Shown in pieces: positions 16,075-25,455 of a DNA stretch of 64,000 nucleotides. Source of the stretch: Cohnella sp. OV330 (lineage in GTDB: Bacteria; Bacillota; Bacilli; Paenibacillales; Paenibacillaceae). The notes under the pieces were generated by a model. It was given only the letters and a program-made list of their open reading frames with translations. It searched no databases and had not been told where the DNA came from. The DNA lies in the NCBI RefSeq assembly GCF_900112065.1, contig NZ_FOKE01000007.1:62001-126000 (forward strand). The letters are read 5' to 3'. The translations under genes and the position numbers were made by a program. Within the stretch, counting starts at the first letter, position 1; each line of letters begins with the position of its first letter.

Positions 16075-17748
16075 ATGAGCGCGGGAAAAAGGATACGGCA
16101 GCTCCGCCGTTACCGGACGATCGCGGCAGCGCTCGCGCGCAACGGATTCGGCTATGTGTCCGACGAGCTCGGGCTCGTCGACAAGCTGGCGATCTTCCGC
16201 GTCGCGGAGCGCAAGGATATCAAGACCAAGAGCATCGGCGCCCGGCTCCGGCACGCGCTCGAGGAGCTCGGCCCGACCTTCGTGAAGCTGGGGCAGCTCG
16301 CCAGCACGCGTCCGGATCTGATCCCGGTTCCGATTCTGAAGGAGCTCGAGCAGCTGCAGGACCAAGTGCCGCCTTTCGCCTTTGCGGAGGCGGCCAGGAT
16401 TATCGAGCGGGAGCTTGGCGCCCCCGTCGGCGCCTTGTTCGCCGAATTCGACGAGACGCCGATCGCGGCCGCGTCGATCGGACAAGTCTACCGCGCGGTG
16501 CTGGCGGACGGGACGCAGGTCGCGGTGAAGGTACAGCGGCCGGGCATCGCGGCTCAGATGGAGACGGATCTCGAGATACTGGCGGATCTGACCCGGCTCG
16601 CCGAGCATCGTCTCGATTGGGCGAGGCAATATCGGCTAAGGGATATGGTCGAGGAGTTGGCTAGGGCGCTGCGGACCGAGCTGGACTACGGCGCCGAAGC
16701 CCGCAACGGCGAGCGGTTCGCCCGGATGAGCGAGAGATGGGCGCATGTCGATGTGCCGAATATTCATTGGGACTTCTGCTCGAAGCGCGTCCTGACCATG
16801 GATTACATAGAAGGGATCAAGCTGTCCGACCGGGCGCAGCTGGACGCTGCGGGGCTGCCACGGCGTCTGCTCGCCGAACGCTATGCGGAGACGATCTTCG
16901 AGCAAGCGCTCGTGGAAGGCTTTTTTCACGGCGATCCGCATCCGGGCAATGTGCTCGCGCTCCCTGACGGACGTCTCGCGCTGCTCGACTTCGGCATGGT
17001 CGGACGGCTGACGCCGAGCGCCAAGCGCAACTTCGCCGCCTTCGTGATCGCGCTCAAAAACCAGAGCACGAAAGGCGTGGTCCGGGCGATCGGCAATATG
17101 GGCGTCATTCCCGAGTCCGCGGACGAGGAGCGTCTGTACGCCGACATCGACGAGATGAGGGAGAAGTATTATAAAGTCCCGTTCAATCAAATCTCGATGG
17201 GCGAGGCCGTGCAGGATTTGTTCGCGGTCGCGTTCCGGCATCAGATTCGCGTGCCGACCGAGCTCACGCTGCTCGGCAAGTCGCTGCTCACGATGGAAGG
17301 CGTCGTGTCCGCGCTCGAACCCGGCTTCAGCATCTTCGACGTGGCCGAGCCGTTCGGCAAAAAGCTGCTGCGCGAGCAGCTGAATCCCGCGCGGATCGCC
17401 AAGGCATGGATCGAAGAAGCGCCCGAGTTCGTGGAGCTCATCCGCGACGTGCCGGAGGGGCTTCGGCAGTGGGCGTCGCTCGTTCACAAGGGCCGCGTCC
17501 GCGCGGAGGTCGAGATCGGGAACCTCGACGCGATGACGCGCAAGCTCAACCGGATCAGCAACCGGCTTTCGTTCAGCATCGTGCTGCTGGCGCTCAGCAT
17601 CATCATGGCGGGGCTCGTCATCGGCGCCGCGCTCGGACATGCGGAGACGTCGATCTGGCGATTTCCCATCATCGAGACGGGATTCGTCATCGCCGCGCTC
17701 ATGTTCGGCTGGCTCATCTACGCAATTATTCGTTCCGGCAGATTCTAG
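16075..17748 (+). CDS. UbiB/AarF/ABC1 family atypical kinase
   Basis: 557 residues. Family motifs are all present: KxGQ-type VKLGQLASTRPDLIP, the Ala-rich loop AAASIGQVYRA, VAVKVQRPGI (Lys for ATP), FFHGDPHPGNV (catalytic loop) and LLDFGMVGRL (metal-binding DFG). Two C-terminal transmembrane helices lie near residues 500-555. UbiB proteins are membrane-linked ATPases needed for quinone and lipid biology; in Gram-positives the substrate is unknown. No ubiquinone genes are nearby. It follows the phasin-like gene by 13 bases with a poor ribosome-binding site. Confidence 0.88.
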   Translation: MSAGKRIRQLRRYRTIAAALARNGFGYVSDELGLVDKLAIFRVAERKDIKTKSIGARLRHALEELGPTFVKLGQLASTRPDLIPVPILKELEQLQDQVPPFAFAEAARIIERELGAPVGALFAEFDETPIAAASIGQVYRAVLADGTQVAVKVQRPGIAAQMETDLEILADLTRLAEHRLDWARQYRLRDMVEELARALRTELDYGAEARNGERFARMSERWAHVDVPNIHWDFCSKRVLTMDYIEGIKLSDRAQLDAAGLPRRLLAERYAETIFEQALVEGFFHGDPHPGNVLALPDGRLALLDFGMVGRLTPSAKRNFAAFVIALKNQSTKGVVRAIGNMGVIPESADEERLYADIDEMREKYYKVPFNQISMGEAVQDLFAVAFRHQIRVPTELTLLGKSLLTMEGVVSALEPGFSIFDVAEPFGKKLLREQLNPARIAKAWIEEAPEFVELIRDVPEGLRQWASLVHKGRVRAEVEIGNLDAMTRKLNRISNRLSFSIVLLALSIIMAGLVIGAALGHAETSIWRFPIIETGFVIAALMFGWLIYAIIRSGRF

Positions 17749-17764
17749 CTCGAACTCGCAGCAC

Positions 17765-17809
17765 AGCCTCGGGGACGATCCTGCGCGATTGCAGGATGCC
17801 CCCGAGGCT
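17765..17809. terminator. Stem-loop between convergent genes
   Basis: AGCCTCGGGG pairs with CCCCGAGGCT and an inner GATCCTGC/GCAGGAT stem stacks on it. There is no T-run on either strand, so function as a terminator is likely from position but not certain. Confidence 0.5.
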
Positions 17810-17824
17810 ATTTAGCGTTCGACG

Positions 17825-18670
17825 TTATTTGACCGCGCCGGCCGTGATGCCACTCGCGATCTTGCGCTGGAACAAAATGTAGACGACCAGCACCGGTATA
17901 ATCGTGATCAGCAGCGCGGCGAACAGCGGACCCCACTCGGTGCGGTACTGCATCTCGGCCTGGAGGACGCCGATCTCGACCGGCAGCGTATATTGCTTAG
18001 GATCGTTGATCAGCACCGTGCCCACGACATATTCGTTCCAGATGTTCAAGACGTTGATGATGGCGACGGTGACGAGCCCGGGTTGCGAGAGCGGCAGCAT
18101 GATCCTGAAAAAAGTGCCGTAGTACGAGGCCCCGTCGATGACCGCCGACTCCTCGAGCTCCTTGGGCAGCGACTTGAAAAATCCGACGAGGACGAACACG
18201 CCGAAGGCGAGCACGCTGGAGGCGTATACGAGGATGAGGCCGAACCAAGTATTGATCAGATGGAGCGAATTCAGCAGGAAAAACAGCGGTATGAGCGCCA
18301 GCACGAACGGAACCATCATCGAGGCGATATAGAACAGGTAGAGAATTCCGCTGCCTTTGAAGGAGTACCTGGCGAGGACGTACGCCGTCGAGGCCGAGAG
18401 CAGAAGCCCGAGCGCGGTCGATCCGGCGGTGATGACGAGCGAATTCACGAAGTAAGAATCGAAATTGTATTTGTCCCACACATACGAGAAGTTGGACCAG
18501 AGCAGCGGCAGCTTCGGCAGCGCCCAAGGCGCATTGGCCAGGAACTGGGCGTTGTTCTTCAAGGCGTCCAGCAGCGTCCATGCCAGCGGGTACAGGACCG
18601 CGAGGCTCCATACGAGCAGGATCGCGTAAAATATCGTTTTGGCGGCCGGGTTGCGAAGTCCCAGTTTCAT
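17825..18670 (-). CDS. Sugar ABC transporter permease (MalG/AraQ-like)
   Basis: 281 residues, about six transmembrane helices, EAA loop LEESAVIDGASYYGTFFRIM, C-terminal FQRKIASGITAGAVKG-like end typical of CUT1 MalG-type permeases. GGGGG lies eight bases before ATG 18670. It is the last gene of the second sugar locus, 12 bases after the other permease. No ATPase gene adjoins, so a shared MsmX-type ATPase is expected. Confidence 0.88.
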   Translation of the reverse strand: MKLGLRNPAAKTIFYAILLVWSLAVLYPLAWTLLDALKNNAQFLANAPWALPKLPLLWSNFSYVWDKYNFDSYFVNSLVITAGSTALGLLLSASTAYVLARYSFKGSGILYLFYIASMMVPFVLALIPLFFLLNSLHLINTWFGLILVYASSVLAFGVFVLVGFFKSLPKELEESAVIDGASYYGTFFRIMLPLSQPGLVTVAIINVLNIWNEYVVGTVLINDPKQYTLPVEIGVLQAEMQYRTEWGPLFAALLITIIPVLVVYILFQRKIASGITAGAVK

Positions 18671-18682
18671 CGTCGTATCCCC

Positions 18683-19588
18683 CTAACTCATCTCGATGGT
18701 TTCCCGGTGCAGCAGCCGCTGCAAGGCGACGGTCGTGATCAGCGACGTGACCAGGATAAGCACGCCGATCGCGGCGCCGAATCCGAAGTGGTATTGCCGG
18801 AACGCCATCTGGTACAGATACGAACCCATGACCTGTGTCGTATTGTCCGGGCCGCCTTCGGTCATGATCCAGACGATGACGAAGGAGCCGTTCAGCGTCG
18901 TCATCATGATGTTGATGATGGAAACCTTCATTTGTTCCCATACGAGCGGCAGCGTGATATGGCAAAATTGGTGCCATTGGTTCGCGCCTTCCAGCTCGGC
19001 GGCCTCGTACAGGGAGTCCGGCACGTTCTGGATCGCCGCGATGAGCAAGATCATGTAGAAGCCGATTCCCGCCCAGATCGACGGCGGCAGCAGCATCCAG
19101 ATCGTATGCGAGGTGAAGCCGAGCCAGGTGATCGCGACCGGCTCCTTCGTGAAGAGAGAAAGAAAGGCGTTAAGGAAGCCGATCTGCGGATTGTATATGA
19201 AGTTCCAGAGGACGCCGATGACGACCACGGAGATGACGTTCGGGATAAAGTAGATCGAGCGGAAAAAGCCGGACATCCGGAAGCCGAACCGGGTTAGCGC
19301 TACCGCGAAAAACGTCGCGAGCAGCATGATGCCGACGATCTTGCCGGCCACGAGGAAGTAATCGTTGCCGAGCGCCTGCCAGACGATCGGGTCGCGAAGC
19401 ATGTCCTTAAAATTTTGCAGGCCGATGAAGTCCATATGATCCGACATGCCGGACCAGTCGAAGAGCGAATAGTATAAGGCTTTGATGACCGGATAGATGG
19501 TAAATACGCAGAAAAACGCAAGCGTCGGAATCGTAAAGCTGGCGATGAACAAGCTGCGCTGCCATTTAGCGGTACCGGATGTCTTCAA
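18683..19588 (-). CDS. Sugar ABC transporter permease (MalF/UgpA-like)
   Basis: 301 residues with about six transmembrane helices. TIYPVIKALYYSLFDWSG at the N-terminus and the EAA loop YEAAELEGANQWHQFCHITL place it in the MalF/UgpA-type CUT1 permeases. The start is TTG at 19588 with GGGGG five bases upstream. It pairs with the following permease. A stem-loop separates it from the binding-protein gene upstream, which may lower permease expression relative to the lipoprotein. Confidence 0.87.
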   Translation of the reverse strand: MKTSGTAKWQRSLFIASFTIPTLAFFCVFTIYPVIKALYYSLFDWSGMSDHMDFIGLQNFKDMLRDPIVWQALGNDYFLVAGKIVGIMLLATFFAVALTRFGFRMSGFFRSIYFIPNVISVVVIGVLWNFIYNPQIGFLNAFLSLFTKEPVAITWLGFTSHTIWMLLPPSIWAGIGFYMILLIAAIQNVPDSLYEAAELEGANQWHQFCHITLPLVWEQMKVSIINIMMTTLNGSFVIVWIMTEGGPDNTTQVMGSYLYQMAFRQYHFGFGAAIGVLILVTSLITTVALQRLLHRETIEMS

Positions 19589-19622
19589 GAGGGCCCCCGT
19601 CCTTTCCTATCCATGGGCCGAA

Positions 19623-19644
19623 GGAGACCCTGATGCGGGCCTCC
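19623..19644 (-). other. Intercistronic stem-loop between binding protein and permease
   Basis: On the minus strand GGAGGCCC and GGGTCTCC form an eight-bp stem (one G-U pair) around a six-base loop. Such structures often protect the 3' end of binding-protein mRNA or attenuate downstream permease genes; that role is inferred. Confidence 0.5.
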
Positions 19645-19668
19645 TCGAGCCTAATGCACGGATGCTTT

Positions 19669-21063
19669 TTATTTGCTGACCTTGGCGGCGGCGTCGGTCA
19701 CGCGCTTCACCCATTCGTCCGGCGTGATCTTGCCGATCGAGAGCGCATCGGTCGCGTCCCACATCACCTTCTCGACGTCTGCGTTGAACGTGATCATCGG
19801 GATGACGACGGTGTTCGGATCGGTCAGGAACTTGGCCGCATCCTTGACGAAGTTCGGCGCGTTAGAGCTGGAGATGTCGCCCTTGATGTTGGACGGCGCG
19901 CCGCTCAGCTCGGCCCACTGCGAAGCTTGCGCCTCGGAGAAGATGAAGGACAGGAACGCCTTGGCGGCTTCCTTGTTCTTCGCCTTGCTCGCGATCGCGA
20001 CCGAAGCGGTGGACGTGTTGGCGACGACTTTGCCGTCGGCCTTCTGCGTGACCGAAGGGATGAACCCGAAGTCGAAGCCGGACGGAATGTCCTTGCTCAT
20101 CTCGTTCGGCAGCCAGAGGCCGTTCGGAATGAACGCGTCCTTGTGCTGCAGGAACGACATTTGCGAATCCGTATGATTGATTTGAATGGAAGCCTTGTCG
20201 ATGAAGCCCTTGTCGCGAAGCTCCACGATCTTGTTCAAGCCGGCCATGACGGCCGGGCTCTTGAACGCGTCGACCTTCGAATCCGCCATGTCCTGCAGGA
20301 TCTTATAGTCGTCGTTGTTCGCCGAGACGATCGCGGGGAAGAGGAAGGCGTCCTGGATGTAATACGGGTATTTGCCGGTATGGATAAACGGCGTGACGCC
20401 GGCGGCCTTGATCGTATCCGCGGCAGCGATGAACGAATCGTAGTCGGTCGGCTCGGTCCAGCCCTTTTCCTTGAACAGCGCCTTATCCCAAAAGATTCCC
20501 CATGAGTTTAGGACGAGCGGGATGTTGTAGATCTTGCCGTCATACTGCTGCGGCTGCTGCGCCAGAATGTCCTTAATCAGGGTGCCGTCCACGTTTTTCG
20601 CCGTCTTGTACCATTCGGTCAGATCTTCGACCTGGCCGTCTTCGACCATCTGGCGGTCGTTCAGTCCCGCGCCGTCGATGTAGACGAAGTCCGGCGGATT
20701 GCCGCCGATCCAGCGCGGCTTGTTCTGCTCGTTGATCTTGGGGCCGCCGCTTTCGATGACGTTCAGGTCGGGATTGGCCGCCTTGAAGTCGGCGATGACT
20801 TTTTTCCACCACTTGTCGCCGTAGCCGCCGACGAAGTATTGGATCTCGAAGTCGCCGGTCAGCTTCGTTGCCGCGGCCTCGCCGCTAGCGCCGGCTGATG
20901 CGCTCGGTGCGGCCGATGCGCTTGCCGAAGCGGTTGGCGCGGCGGAGGAAGCGCTTCCCGCGCCGTTGTCCTTGTCGTTCGAGCCGCAGCCCGCCAGCGG
21001 CAGCACCGCCATCGCGGCGGCCAGGCCGACGGCCGCCATCTTTTTGTTCAATACCAATACCAT
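19669..21063 (-). CDS. Sugar ABC transporter substrate-binding lipoprotein
   Basis: 464 residues. Lipobox LPLAGC with Cys26, a Ser/Ala-rich spacer to about residue 65, then a family-1 extracellular solute-binding fold (FEIQYFVGGYG, PDFVYIDGAG, YAIP-like region YNIPLVLNSWG). The start at 21063 is chosen because GGGGAGGG lies nine bases upstream; in-frame codons further upstream lack a site. Together with the two permeases downstream it forms a CUT1 importer. A second, unrelated-looking binding lipoprotein lies directly upstream. Confidence 0.87.
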   Translation of the reverse strand: MVLVLNKKMAAVGLAAAMAVLPLAGCGSNDKDNGAGSASSAAPTASASASAAPSASAGASGEAAATKLTGDFEIQYFVGGYGDKWWKKVIADFKAANPDLNVIESGGPKINEQNKPRWIGGNPPDFVYIDGAGLNDRQMVEDGQVEDLTEWYKTAKNVDGTLIKDILAQQPQQYDGKIYNIPLVLNSWGIFWDKALFKEKGWTEPTDYDSFIAAADTIKAAGVTPFIHTGKYPYYIQDAFLFPAIVSANNDDYKILQDMADSKVDAFKSPAVMAGLNKIVELRDKGFIDKASIQINHTDSQMSFLQHKDAFIPNGLWLPNEMSKDIPSGFDFGFIPSVTQKADGKVVANTSTASVAIASKAKNKEAAKAFLSFIFSEAQASQWAELSGAPSNIKGDISSSNAPNFVKDAAKFLTDPNTVVIPMITFNADVEKVMWDATDALSIGKITPDEWVKRVTDAAAKVSK

Positions 21064-21191
21064 GCAGCAAAACCCTCCCCGGATATGGATGATACGGTCG
21101 CTTTTCTTGGCGCCTGCAATCATCATACCGGGGAGGGCGTCGGGGCTCTATCGAATATATTCCGGGAAATCTAGAGGATCTTATGATTGTA

Positions 21192-22475
21192 TTATTCGGC
21201 GGCGTAGGCGGCGCTGCGGGTGATCGCGAACGATTGCAGCTGGTCCAGCGCGGCCTTTGGCGAGAGGTGGTCGAACAGCACCGCATCGCCCATTTTGCGC
21301 GACTTGTCCAGGACGGCCTGCCAGGCGGGCTCCTGGATCGGATAGAACTTGGCGGCCGCCAGGGAGGCGATATCGCGCTTCATCGACGGATCGGCGGCCG
21401 ACAGCGTATCGCCGACCGTCGACGTCACCGGGATGAGGCCTTCGCGCACGATCATGTCCCCGTAGTTCGCGTCGTCGTAGAGGAAGTCGAGGAACTTGGA
21501 CAGGGCGACCGGGTCCGTGTGGTCCGTTTTGAACGAGACGAGCACGTCCTGTACCCCGAACGAGACGGGCGGCTGGCCGTCCTTCACCGGTATCGGTCCC
21601 GAACCCCATTCGAAGCCGGGAAATTCGCGCGGCACGACGGACGAGAAGTAATTGCCCGAGATCATCATGCCGAGCTTGCCGTCGCCCATGATTCGCTGCT
21701 TTTCGTCCCGCGTCGTCACGGTCGGCTCCTCGTCGGTCAGCCCTTCGTCGTACAGACGCTTGAGATAGGTCAGCGCCTCGACGTTGGCCGGCGAGTTGAC
21801 GGCCCAGCGCCCGTCCTTGATCCAGTCTCCCCCCGCTCCGAAAAAAAAGTAGGAAAGATAGGCTTGCACCTCGTCGTCCGTCAGGTCGACGCCGAAGCCG
21901 CGAGCGTTCCCGGAGTCAACGAGCTTTCGCGCGCTCGCTTCGAGCTCGGACCAGGTGGCCGGCGGCTGCCCGATGCCTGCGGCGGCAAACAGCTTCTTGT
22001 TGTAGTACAGGTTGCGGACCGAGGCGACGTAGGGGATCGCGTACTGCTTGTCTTCCAGGCGGTCCATGGCGGTCAGATTCGGATAAAACTTGGACAGCAG
22101 CCGGGGCGAGGCGATCTCGCTTAGATCGTTCAGGATGCCGGCCTTGGAAAAGTGCGCGTACACGTTCGTGTTCAGCAAGTCGGGCGGCTGGTTGCGGCTG
22201 ATCATCGCGGTGTAGATGCCGTCCAGCACGTTCCAGTTGGCGACCTGCAGTTCGACGAGGATGTCCGGATTTTTGAGTTCGAATTCGTGGACGAGCTTCT
22301 CGAGGTTCGCCTTCGTCTCCGTGCTGTACTCCGCGGCGACGAATCGGATGAGCGATTGCTTGGGCTCTGCCGGCGCGGCAGGCGCCGGCTGCCGCTTGGC
22401 GCAAGCGCCGAGCGGGAGCGCGAGGCATGCGGCGGCGACCAATGCCGTTGCTGAAGCGCGATAGAGGCTTGGCAT
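21192..22475 (-). CDS. Second extracellular solute-binding lipoprotein
   Basis: 427 residues. Signal peptide with lipobox PLGAC (Cys25), then a MalE-type solute-binding fold (FELKNPDILVELQVANW, QYAIPYVASVRNLYYNKKLF, GKLGMMISGNYF). AAAGGAGG precedes ATG 22475. It has no permeases of its own; 128 bases separate it from the next lipoprotein, with no clear terminator between. It could deliver another sugar to the same permeases or serve as an accessory to the upstream sensor system. Upstream lies a palindromic repeat pair. Confidence 0.85.
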   Translation of the reverse strand: MPSLYRASATALVAAACLALPLGACAKRQPAPAAPAEPKQSLIRFVAAEYSTETKANLEKLVHEFELKNPDILVELQVANWNVLDGIYTAMISRNQPPDLLNTNVYAHFSKAGILNDLSEIASPRLLSKFYPNLTAMDRLEDKQYAIPYVASVRNLYYNKKLFAAAGIGQPPATWSELEASARKLVDSGNARGFGVDLTDDEVQAYLSYFFFGAGGDWIKDGRWAVNSPANVEALTYLKRLYDEGLTDEEPTVTTRDEKQRIMGDGKLGMMISGNYFSSVVPREFPGFEWGSGPIPVKDGQPPVSFGVQDVLVSFKTDHTDPVALSKFLDFLYDDANYGDMIVREGLIPVTSTVGDTLSAADPSMKRDIASLAAAKFYPIQEPAWQAVLDKSRKMGDAVLFDHLSPKAALDQLQSFAITRSAAYAAE

Positions 22476-22571
22476 GTCGAGGCCTCCTTTGAGGTTTAAT
22501 GATTGTATGGTTCTGGCGGCGTTATGCGGCGGCGCCGCGTATCTAGGGCGATTTAGGCCGGGGAGAGCAGA

Positions 22572-22659
22572 GATAACCGAAGAATTCGGCTATCGCGAGC
22601 GATTCGGGCTCCGGAGAAGCGGAGATAAGCGAAAAGTTCGGTTATCGCGAGCCCGAAAC
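22572..22659. repeat. Paired palindromic repeat (GATAACCGAA/TTCGGTTATC type)
   Basis: Two copies, 52 bases apart (22572-22594 and 22624-22646), each with a 10-base arm, a three-base loop and a complementary arm. GATTCGGGCTC (22601-22611) is nearly complementary to GAGCCCGAAAC (22649-22659), so the second copy can sit inside a larger stem. The element lies between the sensor genes and the second binding protein and may end the sensor transcript. Confidence 0.6.
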
Positions 22660-22677
22660 GCTGTATGTCCGAGGCGG

Positions 22678-23664
22678 CTAGCTGCCGTCGCCGTCGAACG
22701 GGAATAGCAGCTTCTGATTTTCCGGCGCGTACATGTTGGACTTGGTCACTACGATCGAATCCGTGTACGAGACCCGGCTTGCGCCTCGAGGTTCCGCGCG
22801 CTTCAGCGCCGCCTTCACGCCCAAGTACCCCATATTGAACGGCTTCTGCACGATCAGCGCGCTCATGACGCCGTCCTCGAGCAGCCGGATCTCGTAGACC
22901 GAGCTGTCGAAGCCGATCAGCTTGATCCGTTGGTCCCCGGCCTCGCCGATCGCTCGGGCCGCGCCGAGGGCCGCCGTCTCGTTCAGCGCGACGACGACGC
23001 TCGGAGGCTCCGGCATGGCGAGCACGGCTTTCATGATTTCGTAAGCCTTGTCCTCCGAATCCTCGCAGTAGTATATCTCCGTCGCGCCGCCGGGATAAGC
23101 CTTGACCGCTTCCCTGACGCCGGCCTCGCGCTCGCCGGATACGCGGGAGCGCTCGAAGTCGCTCACGATCGCGACGTTCGGCCGTCCGTCCGTCAATTCG
23201 GCGGCGGTCTCGCCGGCCTGCCGGCCGGCTTCGCGGTGATCGTTCAGCACGGACACCGGCGCCGTCCCCGACTGAAGCGGCATGTCGATGACGACGACCC
23301 GAATGCCCGCCCTGCGGATCGCTTGCACCGCCTCGGAGACGCGCGGGTCGTCGACGGGCGCGACGACGACGGAAGAGGGGCGAGCGGCCAGCGCGTCCTG
23401 GAGGAGACGGACCTGCGTATCCGCGTCCGTCTCCTCCAGCGGGCCCTGGATATCGATCGTCGCGCCCGCTTCCTTGGCGGCCGCCGAGGCGCCCGCGCTG
23501 ACGGCCTGCCAGAAGTTCGAGCGCACGCTGCTCGACTTGAGCACGACGGAGACGGAGCGGTCGCCGCCTTCTGCTGAATAGTAGAGCTTGATATACAAGC
23601 CTGCGCAGAGCGCGGCCGCAGCCAGCAGCAAGGTCAGCGCCCAGGCGTATTTATGATTGCGCAT
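22678..23664 (-). CDS. Membrane-anchored RbsB-like sugar-binding protein of a sensor system
   Basis: 328 residues. An N-terminal hydrophobic helix (about 8-27) lacks a proper lipobox (residue before Cys is Leu), so the protein is probably membrane-anchored. The rest is a periplasmic-binding/LacI-type sugar-binding domain (RPSSVVVAPVDDPRVSEAV, VVIDMPLQSG, LIGFDSSVYEI). The start at 23664 has AAGGTGG ten bases upstream and lies 31 bases inside the end of the kinase gene, so the two are coupled. Together with kinase and regulator it resembles three-component sugar sensors such as XylFII-LytS/YesN of clostridia. Ligand unknown. Confidence 0.8.
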   Translation of the reverse strand: MRNHKYAWALTLLLAAAALCAGLYIKLYYSAEGGDRSVSVVLKSSSVRSNFWQAVSAGASAAAKEAGATIDIQGPLEETDADTQVRLLQDALAARPSSVVVAPVDDPRVSEAVQAIRRAGIRVVVIDMPLQSGTAPVSVLNDHREAGRQAGETAAELTDGRPNVAIVSDFERSRVSGEREAGVREAVKAYPGGATEIYYCEDSEDKAYEIMKAVLAMPEPPSVVVALNETAALGAARAIGEAGDQRIKLIGFDSSVYEIRLLEDGVMSALIVQKPFNMGYLGVKAALKRAEPRGASRVSYTDSIVVTKSNMYAPENQKLLFPFDGDGS

Positions 23665-25454
23665 CGCAAGTTTTCCACCTTCGGTATTTTGATCGTGACG
23701 CGCGTGCCTTCGTACGGCTCGCTCCGGATGGAGATGCCGTAGGCCGGGCCGAAAAACAGGCGGATGCGCTCGTGCGCGTTGCCGACGCCGATCCCTTTGG
23801 CAAAACCGGCTTCGACCGGCGCGGGATTCCAAATTTTTTCGATCGTCTCGGCGGTCATGCCGACGCCGTCGTCCTCCACCTCGAAGATGATCGCGTCATC
23901 TTGTTCCCTGCCGCTCACGACGATCGTTCCTTTCTCCGGCAGGTTGCGGATGCCGTGGTAGATGGCGTTCTCTACGAACGGCTGGAGCAGAATCTTGAGC
24001 GTCTTGTACTTCAGGATGCCCTCCTCGAATTCGATCCGGTATTCGAGCTGGCTCGCGTAGCGCATCTTCTGGATCAGCATGTAGCTGCGGATATGCTCCA
24101 GCTCTACGCGGATCGGCACGAGCTCCTGGTCCTTGGCGATGCTCGCGCGGAACAGGCGGGCGAGCGCGGACGTCATGAGCACGACCTCTTCATGCTGCTT
24201 CTGCTCGGCCATCCAGACGATCGAATCCAGCGTGTTGTACAGGAAGTGCGGGTTGATCTGCGACTGCAGCAGGGCGAGCTCGCTCTTGCGCTTGTTTTCT
24301 TGCGTGGAGATGGCCTCGGACATGAGGTTTTTGATCTGGCCGACCATCATGTTGAAGGTCCGGCTGAGCTGGCCGATCTCGTCCATCTGCTGAACCGGCG
24401 CCTTGACCTCGAAGTTGCCTTTTTCCACGAGCCGCATGTTCCGCTGCAGGTTGCGGATCGGCCTTGACAGCCGGTGGGAGAGCGCCACCGAGAGCAGGAG
24501 CGCGACAGCGATGCCGATCAGCGAGATGAGCAGCGAATTGCGCAGCGTTTCCTTGTATCCGATCAGGTCGCCCGCATAAGCGACCCCGACGATCTTCCAG
24601 CCGAAATTCGTGTCCTGCACCGAGTAGAAGCGCTTGCCGTCCTCGTCGTCTACCGCGAAGGAGGTGCCGCTGGGCGCCCGGAGAACGTCGGCGATGCGCT
24701 CTGTCCGCAGGCTGCTGTAGATGAGCTGCTGCTGCGGATGATAGACGATGTCGCCCTCGCGGTCGACGATGAACACATAACCCTTTTTGCCGATGTCGAT
24801 TTGTCTCAGCAGGTCGCTCACCGCGCTCAGGTTCAGGTCGACGAGGAAAATGCCGTCCGCGGTGATTCCGTCCGTATTTTTCAGCTCGCGCGAGAGCGAT
24901 ACGACCCAGCGGTATTCGTCCTTGATGATGTTCTGCACGTGCGGCGCGGAGATGACGGACTTGCCCCCGGCCTGCCGGGCGCCGATATACCAGGACTGCT
25001 CCCGGGGCGGCGCGTTCGGGTTCAGCGTCGTGATGCGGCGGTCGCTTACGTACCGTCCGTTGTAACCGAACACCATGATGGAGGCGATATCCTTGCGGGT
25101 ATACAAGATGGACTGGAACAGATCCGAGATGCGTTTTTCGTACGGCCTGCGTTCTTCGTCGGTGATGAAGCTGTTGCTGGAAATGTAGTATTTGACATCC
25201 TTGTTCGTCAGTGCGAGCAGAGAGATATTTTCCATGTTGTCGACGTAGGATTGAATGTTCGTGTTGACCTGCTTGATGACTTCCTCGATGTAGTTCTCGG
25301 AGTTGTGCCGGACGGCGCCGGCGGACAGCCGGTAGCTGAAGAAGGTCGTCGCGGCGATCGTCAGCAGGATGAGGCAGGAGAAGGCGACGGCGATGCTAGC
25401 CTGAATGCTCTTGAGCGGAAAAATCGGCAAAAACGGCCTGAATTTTCGAAGCAT
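23634..25454 (-). CDS. YesM-type sensor histidine kinase
   Basis: 606 residues. Transmembrane helix about 18-38, a Cache-type extracellular domain (DISLL-like N-terminus, SWYIGARQAGGKSVIS, YVFIVDREGDIVYHP), second helix near 285-305, HAMP segment, then His_kinase with QINPHFLYNTL (His403) and HATPase (ENAIYHGIRN, DDGVGMT, GVGNAHERI). ATG at 25454 is one base after the response-regulator stop, preceded by GGGAGGAG. It forms an operon with the regulator upstream and the RbsB-like protein downstream; a direct interaction with the latter is inferred from coupling. Confidence 0.88.
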   Translation of the reverse strand: MLRKFRPFLPIFPLKSIQASIAVAFSCLILLTIAATTFFSYRLSAGAVRHNSENYIEEVIKQVNTNIQSYVDNMENISLLALTNKDVKYYISSNSFITDEERRPYEKRISDLFQSILYTRKDIASIMVFGYNGRYVSDRRITTLNPNAPPREQSWYIGARQAGGKSVISAPHVQNIIKDEYRWVVSLSRELKNTDGITADGIFLVDLNLSAVSDLLRQIDIGKKGYVFIVDREGDIVYHPQQQLIYSSLRTERIADVLRAPSGTSFAVDDEDGKRFYSVQDTNFGWKIVGVAYAGDLIGYKETLRNSLLISLIGIAVALLLSVALSHRLSRPIRNLQRNMRLVEKGNFEVKAPVQQMDEIGQLSRTFNMMVGQIKNLMSEAISTQENKRKSELALLQSQINPHFLYNTLDSIVWMAEQKQHEEVVLMTSALARLFRASIAKDQELVPIRVELEHIRSYMLIQKMRYASQLEYRIEFEEGILKYKTLKILLQPFVENAIYHGIRNLPEKGTIVVSGREQDDAIIFEVEDDGVGMTAETIEKIWNPAPVEAGFAKGIGVGNAHERIRLFFGPAYGISIRSEPYEGTRVTIKIPKVENLRCAIINTPGR

Positions 25455-25455
25455 G

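Noticed and set aside
23665..23832. Longer N-terminus for the RbsB-like protein
   Set aside because: The extension is Arg-rich shadow of the kinase gene; ATG 23664 has a ribosome-binding site and begins a membrane anchor.
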